A DNA stretch of 64,000 nucleotides from Emydura subglobosa. Lineage: Eukaryota > Chordata > Testudines > Chelidae. Each line of letters starts with the position of its first letter. The stretch's first letter is position 1. Of the stretch, positions 21,684-33,443 are shown one piece after another. Both the position numbers and the translations under genes were made by a program. The notes beneath the pieces were generated by a model. That model searched no databases. It was given only the letters and a program-made list of their open reading frames with translations, and had not been told where the DNA came from. The DNA is taken from NCBI GenBank assembly GCA_007922225.1, contig ML679946.1, positions 98,278,979 through 98,342,978 on the forward strand, in the 5' to 3' direction.

Positions 21684-21830
21684 GGGCTCTGTCTACACTG
21701 CACAGTAATAGGGTAGGGACCATGGATCCAGCTTAACTCAAGCTTGGACCCTCCTGCCCTGCAGAGTTCTGGGACCCTGAATCCAAGTCCTAGATTAGTG
21801 CAATTGAAGTGTAGACGCAAGGGGGATTAA
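21684..21830. mobile_element. Short inverted-repeat element, GTCTACACTGC end type
   Basis: CTCTGTCTACACTGCACAGTA on the left and TTGAAGTGTAGACGCAAG on the right are inverted copies of a TGTCTACACT terminus. The interior (GGATCCAGCTTAACTCAAGCTTGGACC) is itself palindromic. Confidence 0.55.
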
Positions 21831-22709
21831 GCTTGAGCACAAGCTCAGGATCTGGTTTATGTTGCAGGTTACACATACCCCTTGAGTCTATCATTACAAG
21901 GAATGTTTCCTAATCCCTAAATCATCTTTGTGGCTCTTCTCTGAATCTTCTCCAATTTATCAACATCCTTCTTGAACTGTGGACACCAGAACTGGACACA
22001 ATATTCTAGCAGTGGTAGCACCAGTGCCAAATATGGAGGTAAAATAACATTTCTACTCTTAATTGAGAAAGCACTGTTTATACAATCCAGGATTGCAGCA
22101 ACTCTTTTAGTCACAGAATCTCATTAGGAACTCATGTAAGCTGATTATCCACTGAAACCCACAACTCTGTTTCAGAGTCATTGCTTCCCAGAATATAGTC
22201 CTTACCATGTAAACATGGCCTTCATTCTTCATTTCTAAATATATACATGTACATTTATCTATATTAAAATGCATATTGTTTGCTTGTGCCCAGCTTGCAG
22301 GCGATCCAGATCACTCTGTATCAGTAACTTGCCCTCTTCATATTTACCACTCCCCTGATTTTTGTGTCATCTACAAACTTTATAAGTGATTATTTTGTTT
22401 TCTTCCAGGTCATTGGTACAAATGATAAATAGCAGAGGGTCAAAAAACATACTGGAAACACACCCACCCCATTTACAATTACCTTTTGAGACCTATCAGT
22501 TAGCCAGTTTTAAATCCATTTAATGTGTGCCATGTTAATTTTATATCACTCTAGTTTTTTAATCAAAATGTTGTGTGATACCAAGTCAAGTGCCTCACAG
22601 AAGGTTAAGTATATTATGTCTACACTTTAACCTATATCAACCAAACTTGTAATCTCATGAAAAAAGATATCAAGTTAGTTTGACAGGATCTATTTTCCAT
22701 AAGCCCATA

Positions 22710-23985
22710 TGTGACACAGATGTCAGCTCTTGCCAAGTCTGTAGGCATCAGCTGAGCACTGACAAGTTCACAGCTGGAAACCAGACCAGCTCATCTATCT
22801 GTTAATATTGTTCAGGACATGTGCTGAACTTGTAAAAATTTGTTCAGGGTTTAGACTCTGTGAAATGCTTGTAAGTTGCTGCATACATTAATCTTACTTG
22901 TAATGTTTGTATTCCATGCTACAAGGTAAAATATAAGTTTGTTTTATAATTGTAAAGTTCCTGCTCTGAACTTGTGAACTCAGATAAAAAGTGACGTCTC
23001 CCCACCCCTATCCATCCAGGAGGACTATCAAAATTAAGTGGGCCATTGCAGGACAAAAGCTTTGTTGATTGATCCCCTCCCCCACCCCTAGAGAAGTACA
23101 GAAAAGGCCTTGTCACATCAGTTTAAATGCTGGAAAGAGGGAAATAAAGATAGTGGGCAAGAAGATTTTTATTACTTTGTTGTTTGGACTCTTACAACGG
23201 CTGGAGCTAAGAAACAAAAAGCAGAGATCCCCAAGGTCGACCCTAAAAAGCCCTAAAAAGACATTAAATGCTGACAGATTACTACATCTGTTACTGTTTG
23301 AATTATAGACTGAAACTCATTTACAGGTTAAAGCAAGCAAGCATATATACACAAATAACTTACATTTCATTTTCCTAGTTAATGAACCTTGTTACAGGAC
23401 TGGGTACAGGTGTTGTCTTTGGTGTGAGATCTAAGGGTGTGTCTATACTGATGGCGGCAAACTCGCTGCCGTCAGATAGACCTATCTGGATCGATTGAGC
23501 GGTCATTGAAGACTCATTCAGTCGACCAGAAGTTGATGCTGGTAAACCACCCCCTCAAGTGGCATAGCGCTGCATCGACGGGAACACGGTACCCGTTGGC
23601 ACAGTGCAGTGAAGATGCCGCGCAGAAGGGAAGCACAGCAATCAATGGGAGTTACGCAAGAGTAGCCTGAGTAAATCCCATGGACTGCCACCGAATCACC
23701 AGGTAAGTGTAGACCAGAGCTAAGAAACAAATTGATCTGAGTTAAGTGACTGGTCTTTTAGCACTGGGAGCAATATTTTGTGATTTTTTTATGTAAATGA
23801 CCATTTATCACTAAGTCTAGCTTGCCTAGGTGACCAGATACACTGGAGAGCCCAAGGGGACTGTCTGTGACTCCATGATAAGATTTATAGAAATCCAGGA
23901 GTTCACATTTGTTACTGTCTTGGCACTTGTTACTGGCCTTGAGGTTGGCACTCACAGTCGTGAACCACTCCACACAGCATGACAT
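22710..23985 (+). mobile_element. Solo LTR, copy 2, inserted in CR1, CATAT target duplication
   Basis: CATAT at 22706-22710 and 23986-23990 flanks an insert beginning GTGACACAGATG and ending AGCATGACAT (one base either way gives TG...CA). Its last 300 bp match the solo LTR ending at 7421. It lacks internal viral sequence. A hAT-type element is nested in it at 23436-23716. Confidence 0.75.
23436..23716. mobile_element. hAT-type non-autonomous element, copy 1, with 8-bp target duplication
   Basis: Starts GGTGTGTCTATACTG and ends AAGTGTAGACCA (inverted ends). It is flanked by GATCTAAG (23428-23435) and GAGCTAAG (23717-23724), an 8-bp duplication with one mismatch, typical of hAT insertion. The interior matches the copy at 61831-62106 (shared AACCACCCCCTCAA, GGCACAGTGCAGTGAAGA and CGCAGAAGGGAAGCACAGCA). 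Confidence 0.82.
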
Positions 23986-24180
23986 CATATTGATTTACAT
24001 TAATTCCATTATGCTCCTTTAATTCTTTTAGTCGAATCCCGTATAATTCACTCCATAATCTTCCCTCGGATTGATGTCAGACTGACAGATCTATAATTAA
24101 CTGGATCATCTTGTTTAGCCTTTTTTAAAATTGGCACAATATTAGCTTTCTTCCAGTCTCCTGGAATTACTCCAGTGGGA

Positions 24181-24869
24181 AAGCAATGGTCTTCTCCATG
24201 TTAAGTGGTTACATACTAAAGTGATGGGTGATATAGAAAACAGACAGAGAGATAGATTTGGCAGAATTATTAATTGCAATTAACATCTGTTGCAATTTAA
24301 CTTTTTGTTTCTTTGTGAATGCTTCACAAATTCATCCTGATTTCTAGGAAATACTTATTTATTGGTAGAGGTAATTGATAATTCTGAAATTTTCAGTTTG
24401 ATGACAAGTTTGGGCAGAGCATTTTTGGATTTTTTCTTATTATTTTTCTGGTTTTAGTAGATTATAGAGAGGATCAAATTTCCCCAAAATTTGCTATTTC
24501 CAAGAAATGCTTTTGAAAGCTTTTTTCACTGCCTTTTTAAAAACTATTTTACTCATAAGCCTTATCCAAACAATTTGTGCAAAACCCCATTTCCACTTCA
24601 ACTTTTCAGCTGTTAATTATTTGTTGTTGAGCACTGAAGTTACACAGTGTTGTTTCTTTTCCCTGACCAAATGACTGAAACTTTAAAAAAAAGAAAGGTA
24701 GAACAAAAGAATAACATGAAATACACTTTCTGATATGAATAATAATTTGTGCTAAAATTTGTGAAACTTTGGGGATTGGTAAATATTTTCACAAGTATCA
24801 TAAGGGTGTCCAAATACTCAAATAACTAATAATGCAAACCATAAATAACAGCAAACTCAATTCCACTAC
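24181..24869. other. Unassigned AT-rich DNA
   Basis: Rich in AAATTTT-type words and possibly a decayed copy of the AT-rich inverted-repeat family, but no termini are seen. Confidence 0.35.
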
Positions 24870-25272
24870 TAGATCTGGTCAATATATTTAAAATTAAATA
24901 TGAATTGAACACTGGCCTTTTTCCAAAAAACAGATTTTTTTTAAAAAAATTACATTTTTAATGAAACCTGAAAATAACTTTTTCTGATTATCTTTTTCCA
25001 CTTCTGCAATTTTCATTTTTTTTCTCCTTCCTTCCTTCCTTCCTTCCTTTTTCAATGGCAGAATAAAACAAAAAAGGAAATAGAGGCTGGTGGTGAAAAA
25101 GGAAAAAGAAAGAAAGAAAAAAAAAGAGGAAAAACAAAGAAAAGAACATATTTATATTTTTAAAATGTGAAAACTTTTGAATAAATGAAAAATAGTTCCC
25201 TTTTTAAAACTACAGGATACAAAAATTACAACTTTTCTGAATGTTTGTTAAAAAAATGTTGACCAGTTCTGC
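24870..25272. mobile_element. AT-rich terminal-inverted-repeat element, copy C
   Basis: CTACTAGATCTGGTCAATATATTT at the left and AAATGTTGACCAGTTCTGCTC at the right are inverted copies of the CTAGAGCTGGTC terminus. The interior is AAAA/TTTT-rich and includes a (CTTC)n tract. Confidence 0.65.
25025..25049. repeat. (CTTC)n microsatellite
   Basis: Six tandem CTTC units inside copy C. Confidence 0.9.
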
Positions 25273-25689
25273 TCACTAAACCATTACCAAAAATATTTTC
25301 AAGTCATGTTTTTGTAATATGCAAACAATGATATCTGATACCACATGCCAATCTCTAAAAGCCTGTAAATATATTTTCCCAGGGTAATATTTTCAGAAAG
25401 TGTCTGACAATGATTAAATGACTTTTTCACAACAGCAAAATATTAGCAGGGCTCAGGTTTAATGTATTAACTGGGTTTAGTGCCTTTGTCATTTTATCCT
25501 GCTTTAAGACCAAATTTTATTTATGAAATACAGTTAATTTAATAGGGATCAAGTTTGTGCATATCAGTTCCCCACAGTCATGCTTTTCAATTAACACTTT
25601 GGTTTAAAGGTTATGTGCATATATGGGTGAATTAGTGTTGTTCCTTTGCATCATGTAATATGCTGAAGAATTGAAGCATAAGAGATTGA

Positions 25690-25880
25690 GGCCAAAATTG
25701 TCAAAAATGTCTACTAATTTTGAGTCCTCAATTTGACACACCTAGAGTGACATTTTCAGAGTACTTAGCATTTTTATAACCTTTTGTGTTCAAATCACAA
25801 CTCCACAAATGCAACTTCCATTGCAGGTGGGAACTCTCAGCACTTCTGAAAATAAGAGCCCAAATGCCTCTCATACTGAG
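25690..25880. repeat. Old hairpin-type repeat (CATTTTCAGA/TCTGAAAATAAG family)
   Basis: ACATTTTCAGAGTACTTAGCA and AGCACTTCTGAAAATAAGAGC are inverted relatives. Similar word pairs occur at 29690-29930 and 48112-48275. Confidence 0.45.
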
Positions 25881-25894
25881 CACCCAGAAAATGA

Positions 25895-26065
25895 GGAACA
25901 TACAGCAAATGGGGAAAAGTCCAGTTTACGTGACTTGCTTAGCCTCAAATAGGAACTTTGTGGCAGTGGCAGGGATAGAATCCAATACCTCAAGGCAACA
26001 TTCAACTTTATTAACAGTAAGACTATCCATTCTCTTGCCGCAGTCCCTTGCCTTATTCACTACAC
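25895..26065 (-). repeat. MIR-type SINE, diverged
   Basis: AGTTTACGTGACTTGCTTAGCCTCAAATAGGAACTTTGTGGCAGTGGCAGGGATAGAATCCAA follows the reverse-complement order of the MIR core and tRNA-related half, with many substitutions. Confidence 0.5.
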
Positions 26066-26359
26066 ATCTTCCAATTTCAGTACCAAATGATGCCGGGATA
26101 TTACAGACAATAGACACATTCACTTCACAACCCTCATTCATTTCCAGAGCAATATCCATCCTGTGCACAGAATGAGGCAAGAATCGTATGTTATCATGTA
26201 ATTAAAGACTGTATATAATGCATACATGCAAGAAAGCTGAATTCTGGCATTTCCTAAATTTTGAATGCTTGAGTTTAGAACATTAACATTCTTTTAACAT
26301 ATCTTTTGGATGCAATATTAATATGACATTTATCATCACTTAGGACTATGTTCAGAGTT
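26066..26359. other. Unassigned spacer
   Basis: Nothing recognised. Confidence 0.35.
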
Positions 26360-27035
26360 AAAGATGGTTGGGGAATTTTCTGTCAAAAAGATTTTTCAAT
26401 GGAAAATGCATATTCCACAAAATGAAAAATATCTACAGGAAAATTTTAATTTTGCTGGAAATTAATATTTTGGTTTGGGTCAGTTTGATTTGAATCAGTG
26501 TATTTCATTTCTTGAAGTGACCCAAAATGTTTAGTTTTGAATCAGTTCAACAAAACATTAATCTGCATTTCCTTACCAAAATATTTGCCTTATGGGAGTT
26601 GTAGTTCAAAACCCCTATTCTTTCCGCGAGGACTACATCTCCTACAATGTAATTCAGTTTCTCTGAGTGAACTACATGGTGCATCATGGGAGTCACATGA
26701 TTCTGAGTGCATTGTGGGAAATGTAGTCCAGCCAGGGACCCTGGCCCATACAGGAGAATGGGGCAGCAATCTTCTGAGCTACAGCTCTTATGAGGCAATG
26801 TTCCACAAGGAAAATGCTGCTTAATATTGAACTAACTGGAAGTGAAGCATTTCATATTAGTTCAATAAACAAATAAAATATTTTGGGAATGCTGAAATGT
26901 TTTGTTTTGATCCCAAATATCAAAATGTTTCATATCAACCTTTCTGAAGTATTTTTTTTTTTTCAGAATTTCCATTCCATGAAAAATTTAGAAACGTCAA
27001 CTTTTTCTCCCATGTAGGACAGAACCAAATGTTGG
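26360..27035. mobile_element. AT-rich inverted-repeat element, copy D, interrupted
   Basis: Left part GTTGGGGAATTTTCTGTCAAAAAG ... and right part GATCCCAAATATCAAAATGTTTCATATC ... CATGAAAAATTTAGAAACGTC are in inverted relation and made of the family's AAAATTTT/GAAACATTTT words. The centre (about 26575-26815) is a different, less AT-rich repeat. Confidence 0.5.
26575..26815. repeat. Palindromic TGGGAGTTGTAGT / AAATGTAGTCC repeat nested in copy D
   Basis: TATGGGAGTTGTAGTTCAAAAC, GACTACATCTCCTACAATG, GTGAACTACATGGTGCATCATGGGAG and GCATTGTGGGAAATGTAGTCCAG are alternating forward and inverted versions of one word, TGGGA..TGTAGT. This points to a short hairpin DNA element sitting inside the AT-rich one. 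Confidence 0.55.
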
Positions 27036-28145
27036 AATTTCCTGTGGGATTGCTCAGCTATATTCAGCCTTTACTCTTGGCCCTGTGTAAAGGAAAACAC
27101 AAGCATACCCAATCCCAAGAGGAGATGCAGTTAGGAAATGTGTCTCTGATACACTTCTCTGAGTAACATGGGTCAAAATTTCAACCAGTGTAAAGTGGGG
27201 GTCACTTACTCCCTGAAGGCTACCACACCTCATGGTGAGCACAACTCAATGGGTTATGTGGGCTAATGCCCACATAGAGCTGTCATAGTGTATTGATTAT
27301 TTACACAATATATCAACTACAACTATTTTACACACAGAATCCCTCAGTATCTATGAGCTTATGTACGCTACCAAAAAAAAATTAATCCAAATATATAGAA
27401 TTGTGCCAGCTACACCATTGTTTTAGGTATTGATTCTTTGACACAACCACTGCTGTAGATCATATTAAATTCTCCATAACTGCTGCCTTCATACATTAGG
27501 GACTGCTTGGATTTACTACTGTAATTGAAAAATGTGACAGTTCCACAAAAGATTACGTCTGAATGTAAAGAGTCTTCACAGAAATATTCCCTGTCTCAGG
27601 GTTTTAAAGTCTCTAAGATATTTATTTAAATAGACATAGAAATGGCAGCTCATCCCCAGAAAAGGTCCTTATTAAAAAAATAAACCTAGATCATTTGGGC
27701 TTAATGAAAACTTCTTTTCCCCCCCGTATGACACACTATTTTGTATAAACTGAGGTACAGGTACGAGAAGGACCACAACATACTAGAGCAACATAGAGAA
27801 TATTTTTAACTGAAAGATTCATATGGCTGAAATCTGCTCTTGGTTAAACATATCCATACTCCTTAGGCCTGCTTCTGCTCATATTTACACTGTTTTAACA
27901 CAAGTGTTATTCTTCTAACTACCATGGAACTATACGTGATTTATACCAACATAAGGGCTTGTATTACACATGAGTAATTTCATTCACATCCACCGTTCTA
28001 TTGAAGCGGAGGTAATGTCCATGTGCTAAATGCTGCTAGTGCATTCTGTTATGGTGAAGGTGTTAATGGCGGCTTTCAAGCAGGTTTTGGATTCATAGAC
28101 CAGCACAGACCTGACTGACTGAAATTGTTTGTGCTCATAAGTGGC
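27036..28145. other. Unassigned DNA
   Basis: No clear element. The region 27868-27975 (TTACACTGTTTTAACACAAGTG ... GATTTATACCAACATAAGG) may be a decayed palindrome of the 1043 type. Confidence 0.35.
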
Positions 28146-28690
28146 GCGTATAAGAGGCATGTGGAGGCTAAGTCTCCACAAAAAAGGCTGGCCATGCAGG
28201 GGGCAAGAAATGTCGGATGCAGCATGGGTCACCGCCCTTTGGAGTTGGACCAGCCCTCTTTCTTTGGAGAGCTGCTGCCAGAAGCTCCCTAAAAGTGGGG
28301 GGGCTGCCAGCACCCTAACGGTGGCCCTGCCCCCTGCTCTGTCCCTGCTCCACGTCTCCCCCCCCCCCCAAGGTCCTGACCCAACTCCACTTCTTTCTGC
28401 CCCACACCCCATGCTCACTCCATCTCTTCCTGCCTTGCCTCTTCCCCCCAGGCCTGCTGCTCATTCCTCTTTCCCCCTGACCTGCTCCTCACTTCTCTCT
28501 GCCCTCTCCAGAGCAAGGGTGGGGCCTTGGTGGAAGAGGTGGATTAGGGCCTCAGGGGGAAGAGGTCAAGTGGGTGTGGGACCTTGGGGTTAGAAGCCAA
28601 GTGGGAGTGGGGCTTTGGGGAAGAGGTGGAGTGGAGTCAGGGTCACAGTCCAGGTGCTGGTGCTCCTCCCTCCCCCCCACTTCTAGAGAG
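28146..28690. repeat. GC-rich block, pyrimidine-rich half then purine-rich half
   Basis: From 28310 to 28510 the plus strand is dominated by CCCTGCCC/CTCTTCC words with an 11-C run near 28361; from 28510 to 28640 it switches to GGGGCCTTGG/GGAAGAGGTGGA words. AAGAGGTGGA recurs at 28535 and 28620 and AAGAGGTCAAG at 28560. It looks like a diverged GC-rich dispersed repeat or minisatellite with an inverted arrangement. The open frames across it are low complexity. Confidence 0.5.
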
Positions 28691-29274
28691 CTCCTGGCAC
28701 TCATGTAAACCTCCCCCCAAAAAAGAGTTGTGTGGTGTCAATGGCTATTCTAAGCATTCTTCTTTCAGGCTAAGTTGACAGAGAAACTCAAAGCCCCTTT
28801 ATGTAGTGAGAGCTGGAAACAATAGAAGCCACCAACCACGCCAATAAGCTACATGTCCAGGCCTGATCAGAAGTGAATTCATGTGGGCTAAGGGGTTTCC
28901 CTAGGACTATTGTCAAATGCAGAGGCTAGGGGATTGTTTGTCAAGTTATGTCTATATTAGGCAGAAAAGTATCAGACAGTAAGAGAAGCAGTTGTGAGCA
29001 GAGCCCTGAGAGGAAGCAGAGTGACAGAGCTCCTTGGGGCACCGGATTCATAGGAAAGATAGATTTGGAAACTGTGAGCCAGGAAACTTCCTGCTACTGT
29101 TTGTTTCCTCTGTGCTGAGGTAAACAATGACCACCAAAGAAACACCTGACTCATATCATCAGTTTCTCTAATGGAAACAACATGGCAGTGCCCCAAATAA
29201 TGGCCAGCTACTTGGGCCATAGGGGCAACAGTTTTATCACTTTCCCCAACCTGTGTCTGTTTCATCTATTTAGA
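28691..29274. other. Unassigned DNA
   Basis: Nothing recognised. Confidence 0.35.
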
Positions 29275-29402
29275 TTGTAAGCTCTTTGGGGCAGGGACTG
29301 TCCATTATTCTGTACTTATTTGGTGTTAGCACAATGAGGCCCGTTCTTAGGTGGTCCCTCAGCACTGCTGTAATCAACATGATCAATGATAATAAATTGT
29401 AG
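29275..29402 (+). repeat. CORE-SINE/MIR-like tail
   Basis: GATTGTAAGCTCTTTGGGGCAGGGACTGTC, then TTAGCACAATGAGGCCC and ending AATAATAAATTG, is the plus-strand form of the tail also at 4323 and 61240. Confidence 0.65.
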
Positions 29403-29685
29403 GGCTGCCTGATAAATGATTAAACATACTATAGCAAAAAGATGAGGGGAAAAATATAGGGGATGGGAAATCCGGTGTCTTTTAAAATAATTCAACTGAA
29501 TCTAGAACTACAAACCCTGATATCTATTCATACATTTGTGTGCTTATTGTCTTGTGTCTCCACAGGGCAGAGTTGACTTGTGTGCATCTCCATATCTGAA
29601 TATGTTTTCATTACTTTTGGATTTAACCTTAAATCAGAATTTCCTGGATCTGTAATGCTTAGTTTAGAGAGGCATCTTACCTGCT
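29403..29685. other. Unassigned DNA
   Basis: Nothing recognised. Confidence 0.35.
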
Positions 29686-29932
29686 TAGACACTCTAGAAA
29701 ATCCCATTAGGTGCCCATTTGCATCTTTAGGTGCCTAAATACCTTTAACAATCTGGCCTTAGGCTCCTGCAGGCCAGATTTTCAAAGGTATTGAGGCACT
29801 TGAAGATGCAGATAGATTCTCAGCTAGCTTTGAAAATCTGTCCCTAAGCACTTAACTCCCTTCTGAAAATGGGACTTGGGCTCCTAAATCATTTAGGTGC
29901 TTTTGGAAATTTTACCCCTGCTGCAGTAGCAT
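29686..29932. repeat. Hairpin-type repeat, AGGTGCCTAAAT family
   Basis: CATCTTTAGGTGCCTAAATACCTTTAACAATCTGGCC is followed by inverted relatives AGATTTTCAAAGGTATTGAGGC and GGGACTTGGGCTCCTAAATCATTTAGGTGC. Two overlapping hairpins seem to be fused back to back. Relatives lie at 40430, 42868 and 48112. Confidence 0.6.
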
Positions 29933-31458
29933 AAGGTGTATCCGCCACCAGTCACCATCATAAAATATTTTTTAACTAGCCCGTGTTTAGTCTTTTTCTT
30001 ATAATGAAAAGCCACTGCTCCTACATAGCTCCCGCTTCATCTCAGGACACTGCAATAACACAGATTTTTTCCCCTCCCTAAATCACAGGCTGCAAACCAC
30101 TTTTTTAACACATGCCTATCTGAAAAGCTTGCAATTCCTCATGTGCGAATGGAGCTATTAAACCCAAAAGCTCATTACACAAATAATGTCGATTTTGATA
30201 TTTCAAAATACCTTTTGGAAAGATGCTCACAAGAGCATTCTAAATGATCCATAAACACAGGCGCAGTGGGGGACAAAACTGAGATTGGGCAATTTGTTTT
30301 CACACAACGTTTTCCTTCAATGGAGAAAGCAATCACAGGGATCACTTGGGGCCCAATCTTGCAGAACCTCCTTCACGCGCAATCTCCCTGCTAACGTGAT
30401 TAGCCCCATATAAAGGACTAGTGTTGCAAATAAGGACTCCTTGGTAAGATCTTGGAAGGATTGGGTCCTTGGTTTCTACTGTATCTAAACACACACAACA
30501 GACACCCTGTCCAGCCGTCCATGTAGCTCAGTCCCATCCCTTGGCAATTTCATTTTATTTTTTTCTGGCAGCATATTCATTGTCATCAACAGGAACAGGC
30601 AAACTGGATGAGATCAAATGGGAACTGACCCCAAAGTTCACCCTACCTGGAGATCAGCAAAAGCTTGATTCACTCCTGGTAGGTCTCATATGTGCTGTCT
30701 TCTGTTTTTCTGAATGTCTCTGGTGTTCTTTGAAAGTGGAAAGCTGAAACATAATGGGAAAGGCTGCTTGAGAAGTATCTCTGGCCTAACAGAGAATGAG
30801 CCCCAATGCTTGGATATGGTTAATGGCATAACTGGGGTGGAAGCATGGGAAAAAGGCAGTTTTGGGCCAGCTTTGTGACTCTGAAATTCTGGGGCCAGCT
30901 AGGGGTGGGTTCAGAGTTAGAACACCCCTAAGGCTGTTCTGGCCAAGGGAATGTGGGGCAAGGGGTGGCACTGAGTTGAGACACTACTTATACATCACCC
31001 ATTGATCCCGCTCACCCGCTGTGCTGGGGGAATTCCCAGCCACTGGGTTTGCAGCTCCTTAGCATCAGTGGAATGACACAAAGGAGCCATAGGATCCCAA
31101 CGAACTGGCCCCAGGAAGTCTAAACAAGCATCTGAAGATCTGAGTGTTCTTCTAGATTGAATCTCAGGGCCTCCTGAGATTCACCTCTTACTAGTGACGG
31201 GGCTGATCACATCCCCCCATTTTGCCCCAAAGAGCTTTGAGCGCTGCCCCCCATCTCTGAATTGTGGCTAGTGAATCAAAACAGAATGCACCAGGTTGGA
31301 GTTCCCTGAATTGTGTGATGGGCAGCAGAACCTGAAACACTCTGTTTTCCCTGCCCCTGATCATAATCTGTAATTCAATACAGCTATCACCGGGCCTTCT
31401 CCTGAGGGGAGCTGAGGGACCACAGCTCCCAGTGAACCAAATCCTAAGAGTTGCTGAG
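29933..31458. other. Unassigned DNA
   Basis: No element or gene is identifiable over 1.5 kb. Confidence 0.4.
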
Positions 31459-31515
31459 CATTGACGACCTGATCCAAAGCCCACTGAAGTCAATAGAAGA
31501 GTTTCTATTGGCATC
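31459..31515. repeat. Short palindromic repeat at the provirus 5' edge
   Basis: CCTGATCCAAAGCCCACTGAAGTCAATAGAAGAGTTTCTATTGGC: the central CAATAGAAGAGTTTCTATTG is an exact-ended hairpin. It belongs with the piece at 17553. Its junction with the LTR stub at about 31525 marks where most of the 5' LTR was lost. Confidence 0.55.
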
Positions 31516-31524
31516 CTGGGTCTT

Positions 31525-31590
31525 TGGTTTATTTCCTGACACCGACTCACATAGCCTGAAGGTTCCTGGGTCGAGGAACCCTGGGTAACA
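31525..31590 (+). mobile_element. 5' LTR stub (last ~66 bp)
   Basis: TTTATTTCCTGACACCGACTC, GGTTCCTGGGTCGAGGAACC and CTGGGTAACA match 37215-37280 of the 3' LTR at most positions, including the terminal GGTAACA. The rest of the 5' LTR is absent. Confidence 0.8.
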
Positions 31591-31594
31591 GATT

Positions 31595-31614
31595 TGGATG
31601 CCCCAGTGAGGACG
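31595..31614 (+). other. Primer-binding-site-like sequence
   Basis: TGGATGCCCCAGTGAGGACG starts four bases after the LTR end. With one insertion and small changes it resembles the complement of a tRNA-Met 3' end (TGG.GCCCC..TGAGGA). Assignment of the tRNA is tentative because the site is mutated. Confidence 0.4.
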
Positions 31615-31769
31615 GTTGAAAGGCAGGAGACGTTTGGCATAGACAGTTTGTTGTTGCAATAAGAATTAGAAAATGACAGGGTAGGATCCCTCCCTCCATT
31701 TCCCGTGTCATAGCTCGCAAATCTGTTGGGGCTCAGAGCTCAGGTCCTGACCCGCTTGAGTGATAAGTT

Positions 31770-32027
31770 ATGTCCAAAGAGAAGGAAACATCTGGAAGAA
31801 TGGAGAAGTTAGACTTGGTGCTGGGAAACAGCTTGATGGATTTTGTGCAGGAGTATGATGGTAACGGATCCCAGAAGCCCAGTGTCTTCACTGGCCCCAG
31901 AACCTTCTGGCAGCTTCAGAAGCCTTGGGACATCTGCATCAGTGCAGGGAAATGTGGAGATCCAACTGTTACGCCTCAGTTGGGAGAGCAGAGAGGGATT
32001 GCGAATGGTTGCTATGGTTTTGGATGA
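31770..32027 (+). pseudogene. Possible gag-leader fragment
   Basis: An 85-codon open frame begins 175 bp after the PBS-like site, where gag would be expected. It has no recognised domain: charged N-terminus, then a mixed sequence. An overlapping frame at 31843-32109 is equally open, so the assignment rests on position only. Confidence 0.25.
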
Positions 32028-33443
32028 AGAAATAAACCAGTTAAAGGATAGGGGCCCAGGGTACAGATTCCCAGGTTCTTTGGTCCCCAGAACCCAACTT
32101 CTCCTTTAGTCTGTCAGATTTGTTTTTGCTGTCTGTGTACTTTAAGTTTTTGGCTTAGGTTTTCCTTCCTAAGTCATTCTGCACAAACCCGCTTCTCTCC
32201 CCTTATGCTTCTTCTCGTTCCTACACCCCTTGCTTCCCCCCTCCACTTCTGCTTTGCACATACATACCCTTGCTGCTGCTCCTTTTTTCTTTTGTGTGTT
32301 TTTTTTGTTTTGTTTTAAAGGTTAGGAAAAGTAGTAAATTAGCAAAGGAAGGATATTGCTGTGTAAAGCTCTTTCACTGGGAAAAGGTGCCAGAGACTCA
32401 TAGAGCCCGGAGCCCATGAAGGAGCAAAATTGGGGCCTGTGTACCGTGTGTACCCACAAGGATGGGTAGGGGTGGGAGTCTTAAATTGTGCAGGCAATGT
32501 AAGGTCATTTGGACCAAAATGATGGAGCCTAATACAGTAAATAATAGCAAAATACCTGTGCCTTCTGTCAGAAAGATTCACCACCTACCTGGCAGAATGA
32601 TCATCCCAGAGCAACCAGAAAGAAAATGTAAAAGAAAAGGAACCAGGAGGGGTGGGGGCTAGTTGAGGAGTGCAACCTCCTTGCTAAATGGGTAGTGGGA
32701 CAAGGTCGTGCCCATGGAAAGGAAGGATTCTGCAAGGAAAAGCAGGATTGGGTGCAGATTGGTGGCAACTGTGTAGCCTGCAAGCAACAGATAGAAAGAT
32801 TGAAAAAACTTGCTGGGATCCCAGAGGGACATAATAGCAGGAGTAAGTGCAGATTCAGCTTCTTGGAATGATACTGGGAATGGTAATATCTGAATTGATA
32901 TAGGTGTCATTTTGAAAAATAAGTAAATGATTTAAGAAAAAAGAGTGAGCAGTTAACACCACAGAATTTGGAGGAAAAGTGTTATGGGAAAAGAATTCGT
33001 GGTTTCTATGCAGCCATTCTGAAGAAAAACAGGCCCTTTCCCCAAAGGAGTGGTCTGTAAATATTCAGTTGTAAATAATTCTTGCAGGCAAAAAGACGAT
33101 TTGATTTAAATCATTTGAATATGGACGATTTAGTTAAAATCACTAAAAGAACATAAGGGGTTTCCATTGGAACTTGACTGCCTCCAAATGTATACAAGGA
33201 AATGCAATCTGTTTACAGCTGTGTAAAACTAATTAAAGACAGCACTTATTTAAAGCAACAGCAGGGGTGGGGTGCACAAAAGAAGCAATATTAAAAACAC
33301 TGAGCCTTAAGGTGGCTCTAGTCTAAGTAATCCAACTGTCACTTTGACAAAGGTACCTGAAAACTCAGTAAGCACCAAATTAAAGAGTTACACCCTATAA
33401 AAATTGATAAATAAAATTATAAAAGTTAAATTATAAAAGAAAT

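Larger units (their letters stand above)
21876..24180 (-). mobile_element. CR1/L3-type LINE fragment split by a nested LTR
   Basis: The left part (21876-22710) has minus-strand ORF2 sequence including GGACACCAGAACTGGACACAATATTC and CCAGGTCATTGGTACAAATG; the right part (23986-24180) continues without loss at ATTGATTTACATTAATTCC and includes GGCACAATATTAGCTTTCTTCCAGTC. The interval between is a solo LTR. Reading the two CR1 parts across the insertion preserves the normal CR1 order. Confidence 0.88.
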
